Of a stretch of DNA of 64,000 bases, positions 1-10,290 are shown piece after piece. Positions within the stretch are counted from its first letter, which is position 1, and each line of letters opens with the position of its first letter. A model generated the notes under the pieces. The model was not told where the DNA came from. It saw only the letters and a list, made by a program, of their open reading frames with translations, and did not search any database. Source of the stretch: Zantedeschia hybrid cultivar (lineage: Eukaryota > Streptophyta > Magnoliopsida > Alismatales > Araceae); contig JARZZO010000014.1 in the NCBI GenBank assembly GCA_030544215.1, positions 33,323,734-33,387,733 of the forward strand, in the 5' to 3' direction. A program made the translations under genes and the position numbers.

Positions 1-107
1 AAAGCTGTGAATTATAATTTTGAGAAAAATAGCATATTTTATTACTTGTGTGCATGCACATGTGTGTTATTTTATTACTTGCATGTACACGTGTGTGTTT
101 TTTCATC
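1..107. other. left flank, no gene
   Basis: Short flank before element A. It is rich in alternating TG/CA steps (tgtgtgcatgcacatgtgtg and similar). No coding potential is seen. Confidence 0.6.
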
Positions 108-112
108 ACATG

Positions 113-946
113 TGATGAGGCAGAATCCGATTCGGCCCATTTAAACAAGTCCAGCACTGAGATCAGCCTAACAACAGTGGTAAAAGGCCCACTGGCCGCC
201 TTCGGCCCATCAGCGGCCCAACAGCCCTCGGCCCAGTAGGCTTCGGCCCATCAGCGGCCCAACCCTCTTCGGCCCAGTAGCCGTATCCGGCCCACTCCGA
301 TGGGAAGGTTAAGCACTATGGCGGTTTACCCATAAACCAGAACATAGTCCTATATCGACTGCCACCGTTAAGCAACCTCTATCCTCCGCTATAAATACAA
401 GGCTATTTATTACCAAAGGTATGTCTTCGAGACCCCAAGGACTACAGTCCAAAAAGCATTAAAGCTACTTCTTCCACCTCTTTGCCTTCTGAATCGAATT
501 ATCTTCAGAAGCTAACTTAACCGTCGGAGGGGGTTCCTTAGGGCCGAAGCCCGGGACTCATACTGACTGGTTTTTCTTTTTCTTTCCCTCCTTCTGCAGA
601 GGCTTCGGTTCGAATCTTCGCCGACCTCTCCGAGTCGGTCTCGACCACCGACCTCGGGTCTTCTCCCTCCGGTCTCGACGCCATTCGCCGGCTGATCTTC
701 CTCGTCCGAAGGTGCCTCGGCTCCGCCTCGCGCCAGCTGTTCCTCGTACAGAGGAGCCTCGGCCACGCCTTCCGTAGGCTGGCTCACATCCGACCAGGCG
801 TCCCTCGGCTTCGGATCTTCGGCCTCGTCTCCGCCCTTGCCGCGTTTCGGATCCCCGTCGGGCATCTTCTCCGATCCAATCCAGCTTCGGATCCCAACTT
901 CAGATTCCAGCCTCGGAATCCAGTCGTGATAGCCTCGGCTACATCA
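113..946 (+). repeat. 5' LTR of element A
   Basis: 834-bp direct repeat matching 13702-14615. It starts TGATGAGGC and ends TACATCA. At 180-290 it contains a GC-rich minisatellite built on cggcccatcagcggcccaac, which has more units in the 3' LTR. A TATA box lies at 390-397. Confidence 0.92.
390..397 (+). promoter_or_regulatory. TATA box in 5' LTR of A
   Basis: tataaata in the context ccgctataaatacaagg. It is the expected core promoter for the element RNA and is conserved in the 3' LTR at 14059-14066. Confidence 0.6.
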
Positions 947-948
947 CG

Positions 949-965
949 TGGCGCCATCTGTGGGA
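949..965 (+). other. primer-binding site candidate of A
   Basis: tggcgccatctgtggga begins two bases after the 5' LTR. Gypsy elements prime from a tRNA 3' end, whose CCA gives the TGG start. TGGCGCC matches the ends of several plant tRNAs, including Asp-type. I did not identify the tRNA. Confidence 0.6.
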
Positions 966-980
966 AACTAGTAAAGAGTC

Positions 981-1217
981 ATGTCTCATCGTCCTGTAAC
1001 TCGACGATCCGGACAAGACGAGGCAGAGACGCGGGCGACTTCAACACAGCCACTACACTCTGAAGGCACCCCATCTGTTCCACCACAAGGCGCGGCTCTG
1101 CCTGTTGTACCAGAGTCCCTCACTCTTGGAGAGAACCGGATGGAGGAACTTCAGCAACAAGTAGCAACTCTAGCCGCCGCCGTTACCTCTCTTGCGCCCC
1201 TGCAAGATATGGTGTAA
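981..1217 (+). pseudogene. element A gag, N-terminal part, cut by solo LTR
   Basis: Start of the gag reading frame, 34 bases after the LTR. The ATG at 981 is the first in frame and opens with a polar, basic stretch, then a coiled segment (about residues 50-75, EELQQQVATLAAAVTSL). The true coding part ends at 1212, where solo LTR S1 (1213-3923) is inserted. The last codon and the stop at 1215-1217 come from the insert. The same frame resumes after the duplicated tatgg at 3924-3928 without a shift, so the split is a clean insertion. Confidence 0.8.
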
Positions 1218-1301
1218 GGACTGAGGTTCCGAGTTCTGTTTTCGGGTCGGGTTCGGGTCGGATCCCCTGGTTTGGACCCTGTGGGGTCTTGAGATTTCTG
1301 A

Positions 1302-1637
1302 CTGAATGGTGTCAGCATTGCTCGACGCCTTTCAAAAGGCGTCAGGTTGCGTGGACGCCATTTAGGTCCTCTTGTTGTTGTGCCACGTGTGCGCCACGTG
1401 GGCGGGTTTCGGGCAGCGAGAGTACGGCCCCGGTCACATCGTCTGAACGGCGTCCAAGTTGGCCGACGCGATTCAGACTGTGACCTCTGCGATGTCAGGG
1501 TACGGCGCCAGAGCGTTGTCAGTACGGCCTGTCCTGTCGTCTGAACGGCGTCCACGGTGGGCGACGCGTTTCAGACCGCTGTCAGTACGGCCGACCTGTC
1601 AGACTGATAGGCGTCTGCCTCGATCGACGCGTTTTAG
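1302..1637. repeat. 34-bp dyad modules H1-H5 in S1
   Basis: Five modules at 1302-1335, 1332-1365, 1443-1476, 1541-1574 and 1604-1637. Each has a left arm like ctgaacggcgtc, ten unconserved bases, and a right arm like gacgcgtttcag. The first two overlap by four bases, so the right arm of one runs into the left arm of the next. Confidence 0.85.
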
Positions 1638-2175
1638 CTAGATTCAAATTGACTCCGCGAGCCTCCCCTTCCTTCCCTCATTCTCGCCTTCACTCTCTCT
1701 CTCCTCGCCCTCTCCGACTCTCTTCTTCCCCTTCCCTTCCTCTTCTTCCTCTTCCAATCACTCCATAGCCTTCTTACCTCTCACCTCTACCTCCACCACC
1801 TCCTTCGCGGCGTTCCCTTCTCCGGACGGCGGCCGACGTCCCGGCGGAGTGGCGGCGTCCTCGAGGGTACCGGCGGCGGTCTGCGGTGCGGCGGGTCGGC
1901 GGCGAGGAGTTTGGAGGAGTTCAAGAATCGGTAGGGGGACGAACCTTGCATGTGTTGCTCGTGTTTTCTTTGACGTGGCATGGCGTGTTCGGGCTAGATT
2001 GAGCATGTTTAGGGGGGTTTTCCTTGTGAGAATGGTTGTGCTTGTGATCGTGGATTCGTAGCATGCTTGTGATGGTTGAATCTCTCTTCCTCCCCTTCTT
2101 GTTTTGGGGCTTTTCGGGGTGTTTGGGGTTAAGGGAGAAACCCTCGGTTCGAACCAGGGAACCAGGTTTCTGGCG

Positions 2176-2533
2176 CTAAACGGCGTCGTGCCTGGTCGAC
2201 GCCTTTCAGAAGGGCGTCAGAGCAGTACGACGCCTTTTAGGGCAGAAATCTCCCTGATTCGAGGTTTTTCGAGTAGGGGTTCTGGCGCTAAATGACGTCA
2301 TGGATGGACGACGCCTTTCGGAAGGACGTCGGGCCATCATGACGCCATTTAGGCAAGAAATCACCCCGAGTGAGGGTCTGTAAACCTGGAATTTCAGTGT
2401 GAATGGTGTCTGTGGACGTGGACGCGTTTCAAATAGGCGACTCCCTATGACGACGCGTTTCAAGGAATTATCTGGCTTTAATGATCCTGTCTGAGGGGCT
2501 TGAATGGCGTAGACCTCGGTCAACGCGATTCAA
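2176..2533. repeat. 34-bp dyad modules H6-H12 in S1
   Basis: Modules at 2176-2209, 2207-2240, 2288-2321, 2319-2352, 2399-2432, 2430-2463 and 2500-2533. The first six form three overlapping pairs. All have a ten-base spacer between GGCGTC-type and GACGC-type cores; the last, most diverged copy reads GGCGTA and AACGCG. Confidence 0.85.
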
Positions 2534-4116
2534 GACAGGACTATGTAAACCTGGTTTTATCATGTGTTTTCATTATGGGACGATTCCAATGCATGCTTTA
2601 CGTTGTACACTGAGACTGAGGACTTCTGCGTGAATGGAATTACGTAATGTTATATGTGGGTGTGTACTTATGCGAATGTGGAATCAATATAACTGTGGTT
2701 TACGTTTGTCACCATAGACCGATGGGGACAGGGTCATGGTGTCTGTGAGGCATTGTGCCGTACCGGTGGGAGAAGGGGTACATGTTGTGTTTCACCTTTG
2801 GCTGAGGGAAGCAGAACCACCTTGAGCCCGTCGGGCCGGAATAGCTGGTACGCTATCCGAGGGGTTGCTGCTTGGCCTCAGCGGGTCGGGGTTTCCCTGT
2901 TTGTCGTGACAGCTTCCGGCGCGTTTCTTGCTGTGGAGCTGGTTGTGGTACTGTTGGAGTTGTTTTACCCCTGTAGCCACTGGGCCTGATGTGACCTTTG
3001 ATCAAGGTTACGAGTGGTACCCTTAGCCCTTTGGCCTGACGCAGCCCGGGAGGTTAGGGTTGTGGGTAGTTCCTGTAGCTTCGGCTTGACGGGGGTTCGC
3101 CGGTCCCCAGGGCCCTCCTGAAGCGCTGAGGCCTAGCGTGGAGGCAATCCGGACGGTAGGACAGTAGTCTAGACTGCTTGTGTGCAAACGTAGCTGGCAG
3201 TGGCGGTACATTGGTTCCAGCTAGTCCTAGTTTGACTTACTGCCTCACCCTACAGTGCCCTGGAACACTGTAGGGGTGGACAGGCGTGAGCAGTGATGGT
3301 AGTGTTGGGAGGCGACGTTTGACTTCGGTCGACAGTGTGGTTCAGTCGCTTCGTGGACTTTGGCTGTGAGACGTGACTCTGTGTTGGATTCTTCGGGTTG
3401 CTAGAATGGTTCTTGCTACACTGCTTATCGTATGTTTCATATCAGAGTTGGGTACTATGTTTACTGTTTTACTTAATTGCCATATATTCCTGTTGTTGCA
3501 CTTGTGGGTGTGTGAGTGGGAGGCAGGGGATCGGATGATCCCTACTAAGCCCATTTCTGGTGTGGCTCACTCCCTGCGATTTCAGGTGTGGACCTCGTGG
3601 CGAGCGGAAGCGTGGTGTCTTCTGGGTGTGCGGACCAGCAGCTGTCTTAGTTCCAGGATATGCCCCGATGTTGTTGTACTTCCTTCTGCCTGTACTTATT
3701 TAATTGTTGGACATGTAATTATTGTTGGACTGTATACGGACATTGTTATTTTCCTTCCTGCGCACTCGTTTACCTTTGTAGTCCGTGTGATTGTCATATT
3801 TAGCCTTGTTTAGCACTTACTCCTCCAGATGTGTTGTGTGAAATCCGAGTGTGAACCCGCAGTTAATGAGCCGACATCCATTTAGTGACCGGGTCTCCAG
3901 TCATAGGATGGCGAGTCGTTACATATGGTATCCGCCATCACCCAGCGCATGGGGTTACTGGGCCAGCTCCCCCAACAAGTGCCGCCTCCTCCACTCTATC
4001 TCGTCCAAGATACAAGGTTTCGGTCGGCGCCCTCGCAGGTCTTCCCTGACGAGACCACTACGGCGTATAGCGAGCCCTCGGTACCACCTGTATGAGTCCC
4101 TCGCACCGACCGCGTT

Positions 4117-4578
4117 ATGACGGAGCAAGGTTATGCTTCGTCCGAATTTCGTCCAGCCGGAATCGGAGGACGATCGGTCACCACTTCAACTGCCCCGAAC
4201 TTGGACCGACGGTTGACGAAAATAAGGAAAGAGATGCAGCAGATGGTGTCTCGGCCGTACGGAGCGCCTCTTGCCAGCACCATCCTGGAGCAAACTCCAT
4301 TCTCGCCAGAGCTCCTGGCTACTGAGGTACCTCCTAACTTCAAACTGCCGAAAGGCCCCCTCTACGACGGAATGACAGATCCGGTCTGCCACTTCCAAAG
4401 GTTCAACACCTACCTCTCCGTCCGAAGGGTCACTGAGGCAGTCCGCTGCCGTCTCTTCCCCCTCACTCTTGAAAAGACTGCCCTAACCTGGTTCGAGACA
4501 TTGGCCCCCAACTCCATCCACTCTTTAGTCAAGTTGAGCCAATTATTCATCGACCAGTTTTATGATGCCACCCGGTAG
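4117..4578 (+). pseudogene. element A gag, central part
   Basis: Continues the gag frame after the solo LTR. The frame is already interrupted by a TGA near 4093, and this stretch runs from the ATG at 4117 to a TAG at 4576-4578. It holds the retrotransposon gag core: PLYDGMTDPVCHFQRFNTYL, then a RCRLFPLTLEKTALTWF segment of the kind found in Tat gag proteins. The TAG lies in the same frame as the next coding stretch, so it is a premature stop rather than a gene end. Gag would form the particle around the element RNA. Confidence 0.8.
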
Positions 4579-4689
4579 TGCAAAACTTCGGCCAGCCTAT
4601 TAGACATTCGGCAAGGCCCCACCGAAACCCTCCAGGAGTATTTCACTAAATTCCGGGCCGAAGCCGCCCAAATCCCGAACCTGGACAGT

Positions 4690-6648
4690 TTGATTGCGGT
4701 CTCGGCCGTAATCAGCGGGTGCCGGGACGAAGGGCTTCTCGGCTTTATCGGGAAACGCCATCCCTCTACCTTCCAGGACCTCGTAGCCCGGGCTCATAAA
4801 TACATTAACCGGGAGGCCCTGATGATGTCCAAAGGCAAGAGTACCGCCGAAGCAATACCGGCGCCTACCCCTCCGACGGTTCGTCCTCGACCCGAAGATC
4901 AAGAACCTTCTCGTAAGCGATATCGGAGGGAGGAGTGGGACCGAGACAAGCGACGGGATCCGCAGCCGCGGTACCTGCCGCTGCCCGCTCCCCCTTCCCG
5001 AATGCTTATGGAGGTAAAGGGCATGCTCCGGCGGCCAGAGCGCATCAAAACTGATCCTCGCCGAAGGGACCCCGGCAAATATTGTGAATACCATCGGGAG
5101 ATCGGCCATTCGACTGATGAATGCCGGCACCTTCGGGAGGAAATCGATCGCCTCATCAGAGAGGGCAGACTGCCACAATACCAGAGAGAGCAACCTCAGC
5201 AGCAGCGGAACCGGGACGTCCCTGAGACGACCAGGCCGCATCAACCCCCGGAGAAAGAAGCCGCTCCTCTGCCAAAGGTCACCTCGGCCCCGGTAGAAAC
5301 ATCTCATCAACGACCCAGTGCTGGGTCAATCATGATGATATCCGGTGGACCAGGAGAAGGATCGAGGCGTCGTCAGCTCAGCTCTACAGCAGTAGCAGCG
5401 GTTGATGTCGAACCGAAGCGGTCTCATCAAGAAGACATTACCTTCGGCCAAGAGGATCTGACTGATATTCAGGTTCCTCACGACGATGCCCTCGTTGTAA
5501 ATGCTGTAATAAACAACTACGATGTTCATCGTATTTTTGTTGATAATGAAAGCGCTCCAAATATATTATTTTACGATTGTTTTGTAAAGATGGGATTAAA
5601 TGAGGCTAATATGAAGCCTCACCGGGGGCCACTATTCGGTTTTAACGGCTCACCCTGCCGAGTAGAGGGCATTGTCCGGCTCCCTGTAACTATAAGTTCG
5701 GCTCCCCGGCAATTAACCGTAGAAACGGATTTTGCCGTTGTTAAAGTTGATTCAGCTTACAACGCCATCTTTGGCCGAAGGTTAATCGGCAGGATCGGAG
5801 CTGTACCCTCGTCCTATCACCAGAAGCTTAAATTCCATACCAGCCATGGAATAGGCGAAGCCAAGGGGAATCAAGAAGCAGCTCGACAATGTTATATGAT
5901 TTCGGTCAAGGGAAAGGCTGCGGCCGAATCCCTGTCTATCGAATCTTCAGCCGAAGCGTCCCCGGGAGAGGAACTCATCGCCATCCCGGTTCCGGGAGGC
6001 GAGGGACGGACCCTTATGATAGGCTCTGGCCTAGAAAAAATTGAAGCCGAAAGACTTGCCGAGTTCCTGAAAAAGAACCTCAACGTCTTCGCCTGGTCTC
6101 CTGCAGACATGCCCGGGGTCGACCCAGAGATAGCGGAGCATCGGCTGCATGTCGATCCCAACCAGCCCCCGGTCAAGCAGAAGCGAGGTACCTTCAATCA
6201 GGAAAGGAGGACCGCCATCCAAGCCGAAGTTCAAAAAGGGCTGGATGCCTGGCATCTCCGAGAGGTACACCACCCGGACTGGATCGCCAATGTGGTGATG
6301 GTGCCTAAGAAAGATGGCAAGTGGCGGATGTGCGTGGACTTCACCAACCTCAACAAAGCCTGCCTGATGGATAGCTTCCCGCTACCTCGGATAGATCAGG
6401 TGGTGGATGCAACCTCCGGCCACGAGCTACTAAGCTTTCTCGACGCCTATTCAGGCTACCATCAGATCCGAATGCATCCGGAAGACGAGAGCAAGACCAG
6501 CTTCACGACTGATCTCGGTCTATACTGCTATATCCGGATGCCCTTCGGCCTGAAAATGCTGGAGCAACGTATCAACGTCTCGTCAACAAAATATTTGCTC
6601 CGCAGCTCGGCCGCAACATGGAAGTCTACATCGACGACATGCTGGTGA
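4690..6648 (+). pseudogene. element A gag C-terminus, protease and first half of RT
   Basis: Same frame as the previous stretch. It begins in the gag core, then a zinc-finger-like CEYHREIGHSTDECRHLREE (near residue 135). The protease follows, where the usual D-G active site reads VDNESAPNILF, so the glycine is lost. RT begins around residue 480 with VKQKRGTFNQERR, then PKKDGKWRMCVDFTNLNKAC and SFPLPRIDQVVDATSG. A one-base deletion in the A-run near 6555 (FGLK then nonsense) pushes translation out of frame; the expected KNAGATYQR sequence is present in the next frame. The last 30 or so residues are therefore not real. Confidence 0.85.
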
Positions 6649-6971
6649 AAAGCCGCATCGCTGCAGACCACCTGGCTGACTTGGCCGAAACATTCTCCGC
6701 CCTGCGCCGATACAAAATAAAGTTAAATCCAGCTAAGTGCGCCTTCGGAGTGGCCTCCAGAAAGTTTCTCGGCTATATGGTCACTCGCCGAGGGGTGGAA
6801 GCTAACCCCGCGAAGGTTTCGGCCATCATTCAAATGCGCCCTCCGGCTAACATCCGAGAAGTCCAGAAGCTAAACGGAAGGATTGCCGCCTTAAGCCGTT
6901 TCATGTCCAGAGCGGCGGATTATTGCTTTCCCTTCTTCAAGCTGCTGAAGAAGGCCAATAGCTTCTCCTAG
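6618..6971 (+). pseudogene. element A RT, catalytic part and connection
   Basis: Frame-shifted continuation of RT. It opens with the catalytic box MEVYIDDMLVKS, in which the two aspartates of YxDD are kept, then the thumb and connection region (KFLGYMVTRRGVEANPAKV and IREVQKLNGRIAALSRF). A TAG at 6969-6971 replaces the tryptophan codon expected before TDECQSAFEQLK, and the same frame continues for about 170 bases. The real coding region starts upstream near 6555, not at this ATG. Confidence 0.83.
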
Positions 6972-7047
6972 ACCGACGAGTGCCAATCGGCCTTCGAACA
7001 GCTGAAGGTCTATCTCTCCAAGGTTCCCATCCTGTCCAGGCCGGTCC

Positions 7048-9213
7048 ATGGAGAGCCGCTGTTTCTCTACCTCGCGGTATCTGAGACAGCTATTAGCGTC
7101 GTCCTCGTCCGGGAGCAAGACGGCATTCAGAAGCCTGTCTACTATAGCCCTCCAAGGAGCAGAGCTTCGGTATCTTGCTCTTGAGAAGTTGGCCTTAGCC
7201 CTCGTCTCATCCGCAAGGAGGCTCCGACCCTACTTCCTCGCCCACTCAATAAAGGTCCTCACCGATCAGCCTCTGAAGCAAGTCCTCTCCCGGCCAGAAG
7301 TATCCGGCAGACTAGCGAAATGGGCAATCGAACTGGGAGAGTTCGACGTTTCCTACGCTCCTCGGGTAGCAATAAAAGCTCAAGCCCTAGCCGATTTCAT
7401 TGCCGAGCTAACTCCGGAAGCTTCCTCGGCCCCTCAACCGGAAGTCAATATATCCGAAGCCGAGGGTACTTCGGCTATTACACCTCCGGCGGATGAGTGG
7501 CGGCTCTATGTAGATTGTTCCACGTGCTCTATGGGTAGCGGCGCCGGATGGATCTTGGCGTCTCCCGAAGGGGTCGTTACGGAGTATGCACTACGCTTCT
7601 CCTTCCCGGCTACCAATAATGCCGCCGAGTATGAAGCCCTCATCTCTGGCCTTCGGGCCGCTAGAAAGCTCGGTGTGCAGAACATAAAGGTATTTAGCAA
7701 CTCTCAGCTAATCGCCAGTCACATTTCTGGGGAATACGAGGCACGGGATGCGATAATGGCGTCTTATCTCCAGGTAACTCGTAAGATGCTCGCTCAATTC
7801 AATTCCTATGAAATTGTGTGGATCTCGAGAGCCGAGAATGCTCGAGCCGATGCTCTTTCCCGGCTGGCATCAACTCAAGACGGGGGAGGAGGCCGAATGA
7901 TTCTCATGGAAGAACTCGCCAAACCAAGCCTCGAGGAGTCAGAAGTCATGCAAGTGACCGAATATGAAACCGAGACCTGGATGACTCCCCTAGTCACTTT
8001 CCTCCTCCGAGGAGAAGTTCCGACCGATCCAAAAGAAGCAAGACATATTCGGCAGCGCTCTTCTCACTTCCTTCTCCTGGACGGGTTGTTATACAAAAAA
8101 TCCTTCGGCCGACCACTCTTGCGATGCCTCGGCCCGGCCGAAGCAGACTACGCACTACGAGAGGTACATGAAGGGGTATGCGGAGCACACGCAGGAGGAA
8201 GGGCCCTGGCTCACAAGCTTCTAAGGCAAGGGTACTGGTGGCCAACGCTCCGAGAGGACGCAACTGCCCTCGTCCGTCGCTGTGATCAATGCCAGAGGTT
8301 CAGCTCCCTCATCCACCAGTCAGCAACCCTTCTATCTCCTTTATCAGACCCCTGGCCTTTCGCCCAATGGGGAATTGACCTCCTGGGGCCCTTTCTCGTC
8401 GCCACCGGCCAAAGAAAGTTCCTTATCGTGGCGGTAGATTACTTTACTAAATGGGTAGAAGCCGAACCCCTCGCGTCCATAACCGATAGCAATGCATGGA
8501 ACTTCGTATGGAAATCCATCATCTGCCGGTACGGCATCCCTCGGGCCATCATCTCAGACAATGGCAAACAATTTGACAGCAATCGATTCAAGGACAACTG
8601 CGCCAGCTTCTGCATTCTCCACAAATTTACATCAGTAGCACACCCCCGGACAAATGGCCAGGTCGAGGTTACTAACCGAAGTCTATTACAAGGACTAAAG
8701 ACTCGCCTCGGCGAAGCCAAAGGCCGATGGGTGGAAGAGCTGCCAAGAGTTATGTGGGCTTATCGGACTACAAGCCGAACCCCAACCGGCGAAACCCCAT
8801 TCCTCATGGCTTATGGGGTAGAAGCCGTTATTCCTGTCGAAATTGGCCTTCCCTCACCAAGAATCCTTACTCATAATCCGGAAGCCAATGAGGATGCCTT
8901 GAAAGATCACCTTGATCTTATAGAAGAAACCAGAGATAAAGCTCGCATTCGGCTAGCAGCTTATCAGCAGCGCATGGCCAGATACCACAACACTCGAGTG
9001 AAGCCCCGAAGCTTTGAAACCGGGAGCCTCGTGTTGAGGAATGCTCATGCGTCTAAACCAGCCGAAGCAGCAGGGAAGCTTTCTCCCAACTGGGAAGGAC
9101 CATATCGCGTAAGGGAGGTAATTCGACGAGGGGCTTATCGGTTGGAAACCCTTTCGGGCCAACCTCTCTCTCGTACCTGGAATGTGGAACGCCTTCGGCG
9201 TTATTTTATGTAA
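7048..9213 (+). pseudogene. element A RNase H, archaeal-type RNase H and integrase
   Basis: The true frame starts near 7145, after a small deletion in RNase H. From there: end of RNase H (LALEKLALALVSSARRLRPYF), then the second RNase H typical of the Tat clade (EWRLYVDCSTCSMGSGAGW, NNAAEYEALISGL, ARADALSRLAS), in which the third acidic residue reads SNSQL instead of SDSQL. The integrase zinc finger has the HHCC pattern (VHEGVCGAHAGGRALAHKLL, RRCDQCQRF). The DDE core shows D in GIDLLGPF, D in IISDNGKQFDS and E in NGQVEVTNRS. The C-terminal NWEGPYRV box follows. It ends at a TAA at 9211-9213, close to the usual end of Tat integrases. Confidence 0.88.
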
Positions 9214-9277
9214 GTTACTTCCCCCGGAATTTAGCCGGAAGGCATGAATAAATTTCTTCTTTTAAGATATCATATCT

Positions 9278-10058
9278 GGCATGGTTTTCTCTAAGTCCGT
9301 GTAAACCATACCGGGAGTGGCTTCGGCCATGCAAACCGTATCGGGAGTGGCATGGTTTTCTTTAAGTCCGTGTAAACCGTACCGGGAGTGGCTTCGGCCA
9401 TGCAAACTGTATCGGGAGCGGCATGGTTTTCTCTAAGTCCGTGTAAACCGTACCGGGAGTGGCTTCGGCCATGCAAACCGCATCGGGAGCGGCATGGTTT
9501 TCTTTAAGTCCGTGTAAACCATACCGGGAGTGGCTTCGGCCATGCAAACTGTATCGGGAGCGGCATGGTTTTCTCTAAGTCCGTATAAACCGTACCGGGA
9601 GTGGCTTCGGCCATGCAAACTGTATCGGGAGCGGCATGGTTTTCTCTAAGTCCGTATAAACCGTACCAGGAGTGGCTTCGGCCATGCAAACCGTATCGGG
9701 AGCGGCATGGTTTTCTTTAAGTCCGCGTAAACCGTACCGGGAGTGGCTTCGGCCATGCAAACCGTATCGGGAGTGGCATGGTTTTCTTTAAGTCCGTGTA
9801 AACCGTACCGGGAGTGGCTTCGGCCATGAAAACCGTATCGGGAGCGGCATGGTTTTCTCTAAGTCCGTATAAACCGTACCGGGAGTGGCTTCGGCCATGC
9901 AAACCGTATCGGGAGCGGCATGGTTTTCTCTAAGTCCGTGTAAATCATACCGGGAGTGGCTTCGGCCATGCAAACCGTATCGGGAGCGGCATAGTTTTCT
10001 CTAAGTCCGTGTAAACCGTACCGGGAGTGGCTTCGGCCATGCAAACCGTATCGGGAGC
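9278..10058 (+). repeat. 71-bp tandem repeat, 11 copies
   Basis: Eleven back-to-back units of exactly 71 bp (781 bp) with few substitutions; a decayed twelfth begins at 10059. Each unit holds two related sub-blocks, since aaaccgta then cgggag occurs twice, and the inverted pair gcatgg/ccatgc. The array lies between the integrase stop and the 3' end of the antisense gene. Short minus-strand reading frames across it follow from the repeat and are not genes. Confidence 0.95.
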
Positions 10059-10290
10059 GGCGTTATTTTCCAAGTCCATATCCGAATCTGGATTGGCTTC
10101 GGCCGTACGGGCCACATCTAAAGAACAATATGGTCTCGGCCACAAGGAGAGCCAGACAGTCGTTCATTCATAACACACAAGTAGAAGCAAAGTACTTTTC
10201 ATATATATATAGGAACATAGTACAAAATCGGCCGTACATCTGGCCGCAGCCTTTCAAAAAAGCAAACAAAAACTGGGACAAGCCCCCGTA

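Larger units (their letters stand above)
1213..3923 (+). mobile_element. solo LTR S1 of a second gypsy family
   Basis: 2711-bp insert with ends TGTAAGGA and GTCGTTACA, flanked by the duplication tatgg at 1208-1212 and 3924-3928. It carries no gag or pol. The same sequence type with the same ends recurs at 50335-52442. A TG..CA unit with a 5-bp duplication and no interior is what LTR-LTR recombination leaves. It is unusually long for an LTR. It contains twelve 34-bp dyad modules (1302-2533), a CT-rich stretch at 1665-1800, and a GC-rich stretch at 1815-1930. Confidence 0.88.

Noticed and set aside
512..865. 117-codon minus-strand frame in the 5' LTR of A, partly kept in the 3' LTR
   Set aside because: The shared part is explained by the LTR being a duplicate. 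The sequence is low-complexity and has no recognisable domain.
9278..10058. CRISPR array
   Set aside because: Units are directly adjacent with no unique spacers, and the context is a plant retrotransposon.
9291..10145. Series of 61-codon minus-strand frames
   Set aside because: They overlap every 71 bp and come from the tandem repeat. Since 71 is not a multiple of three, no single frame runs through.
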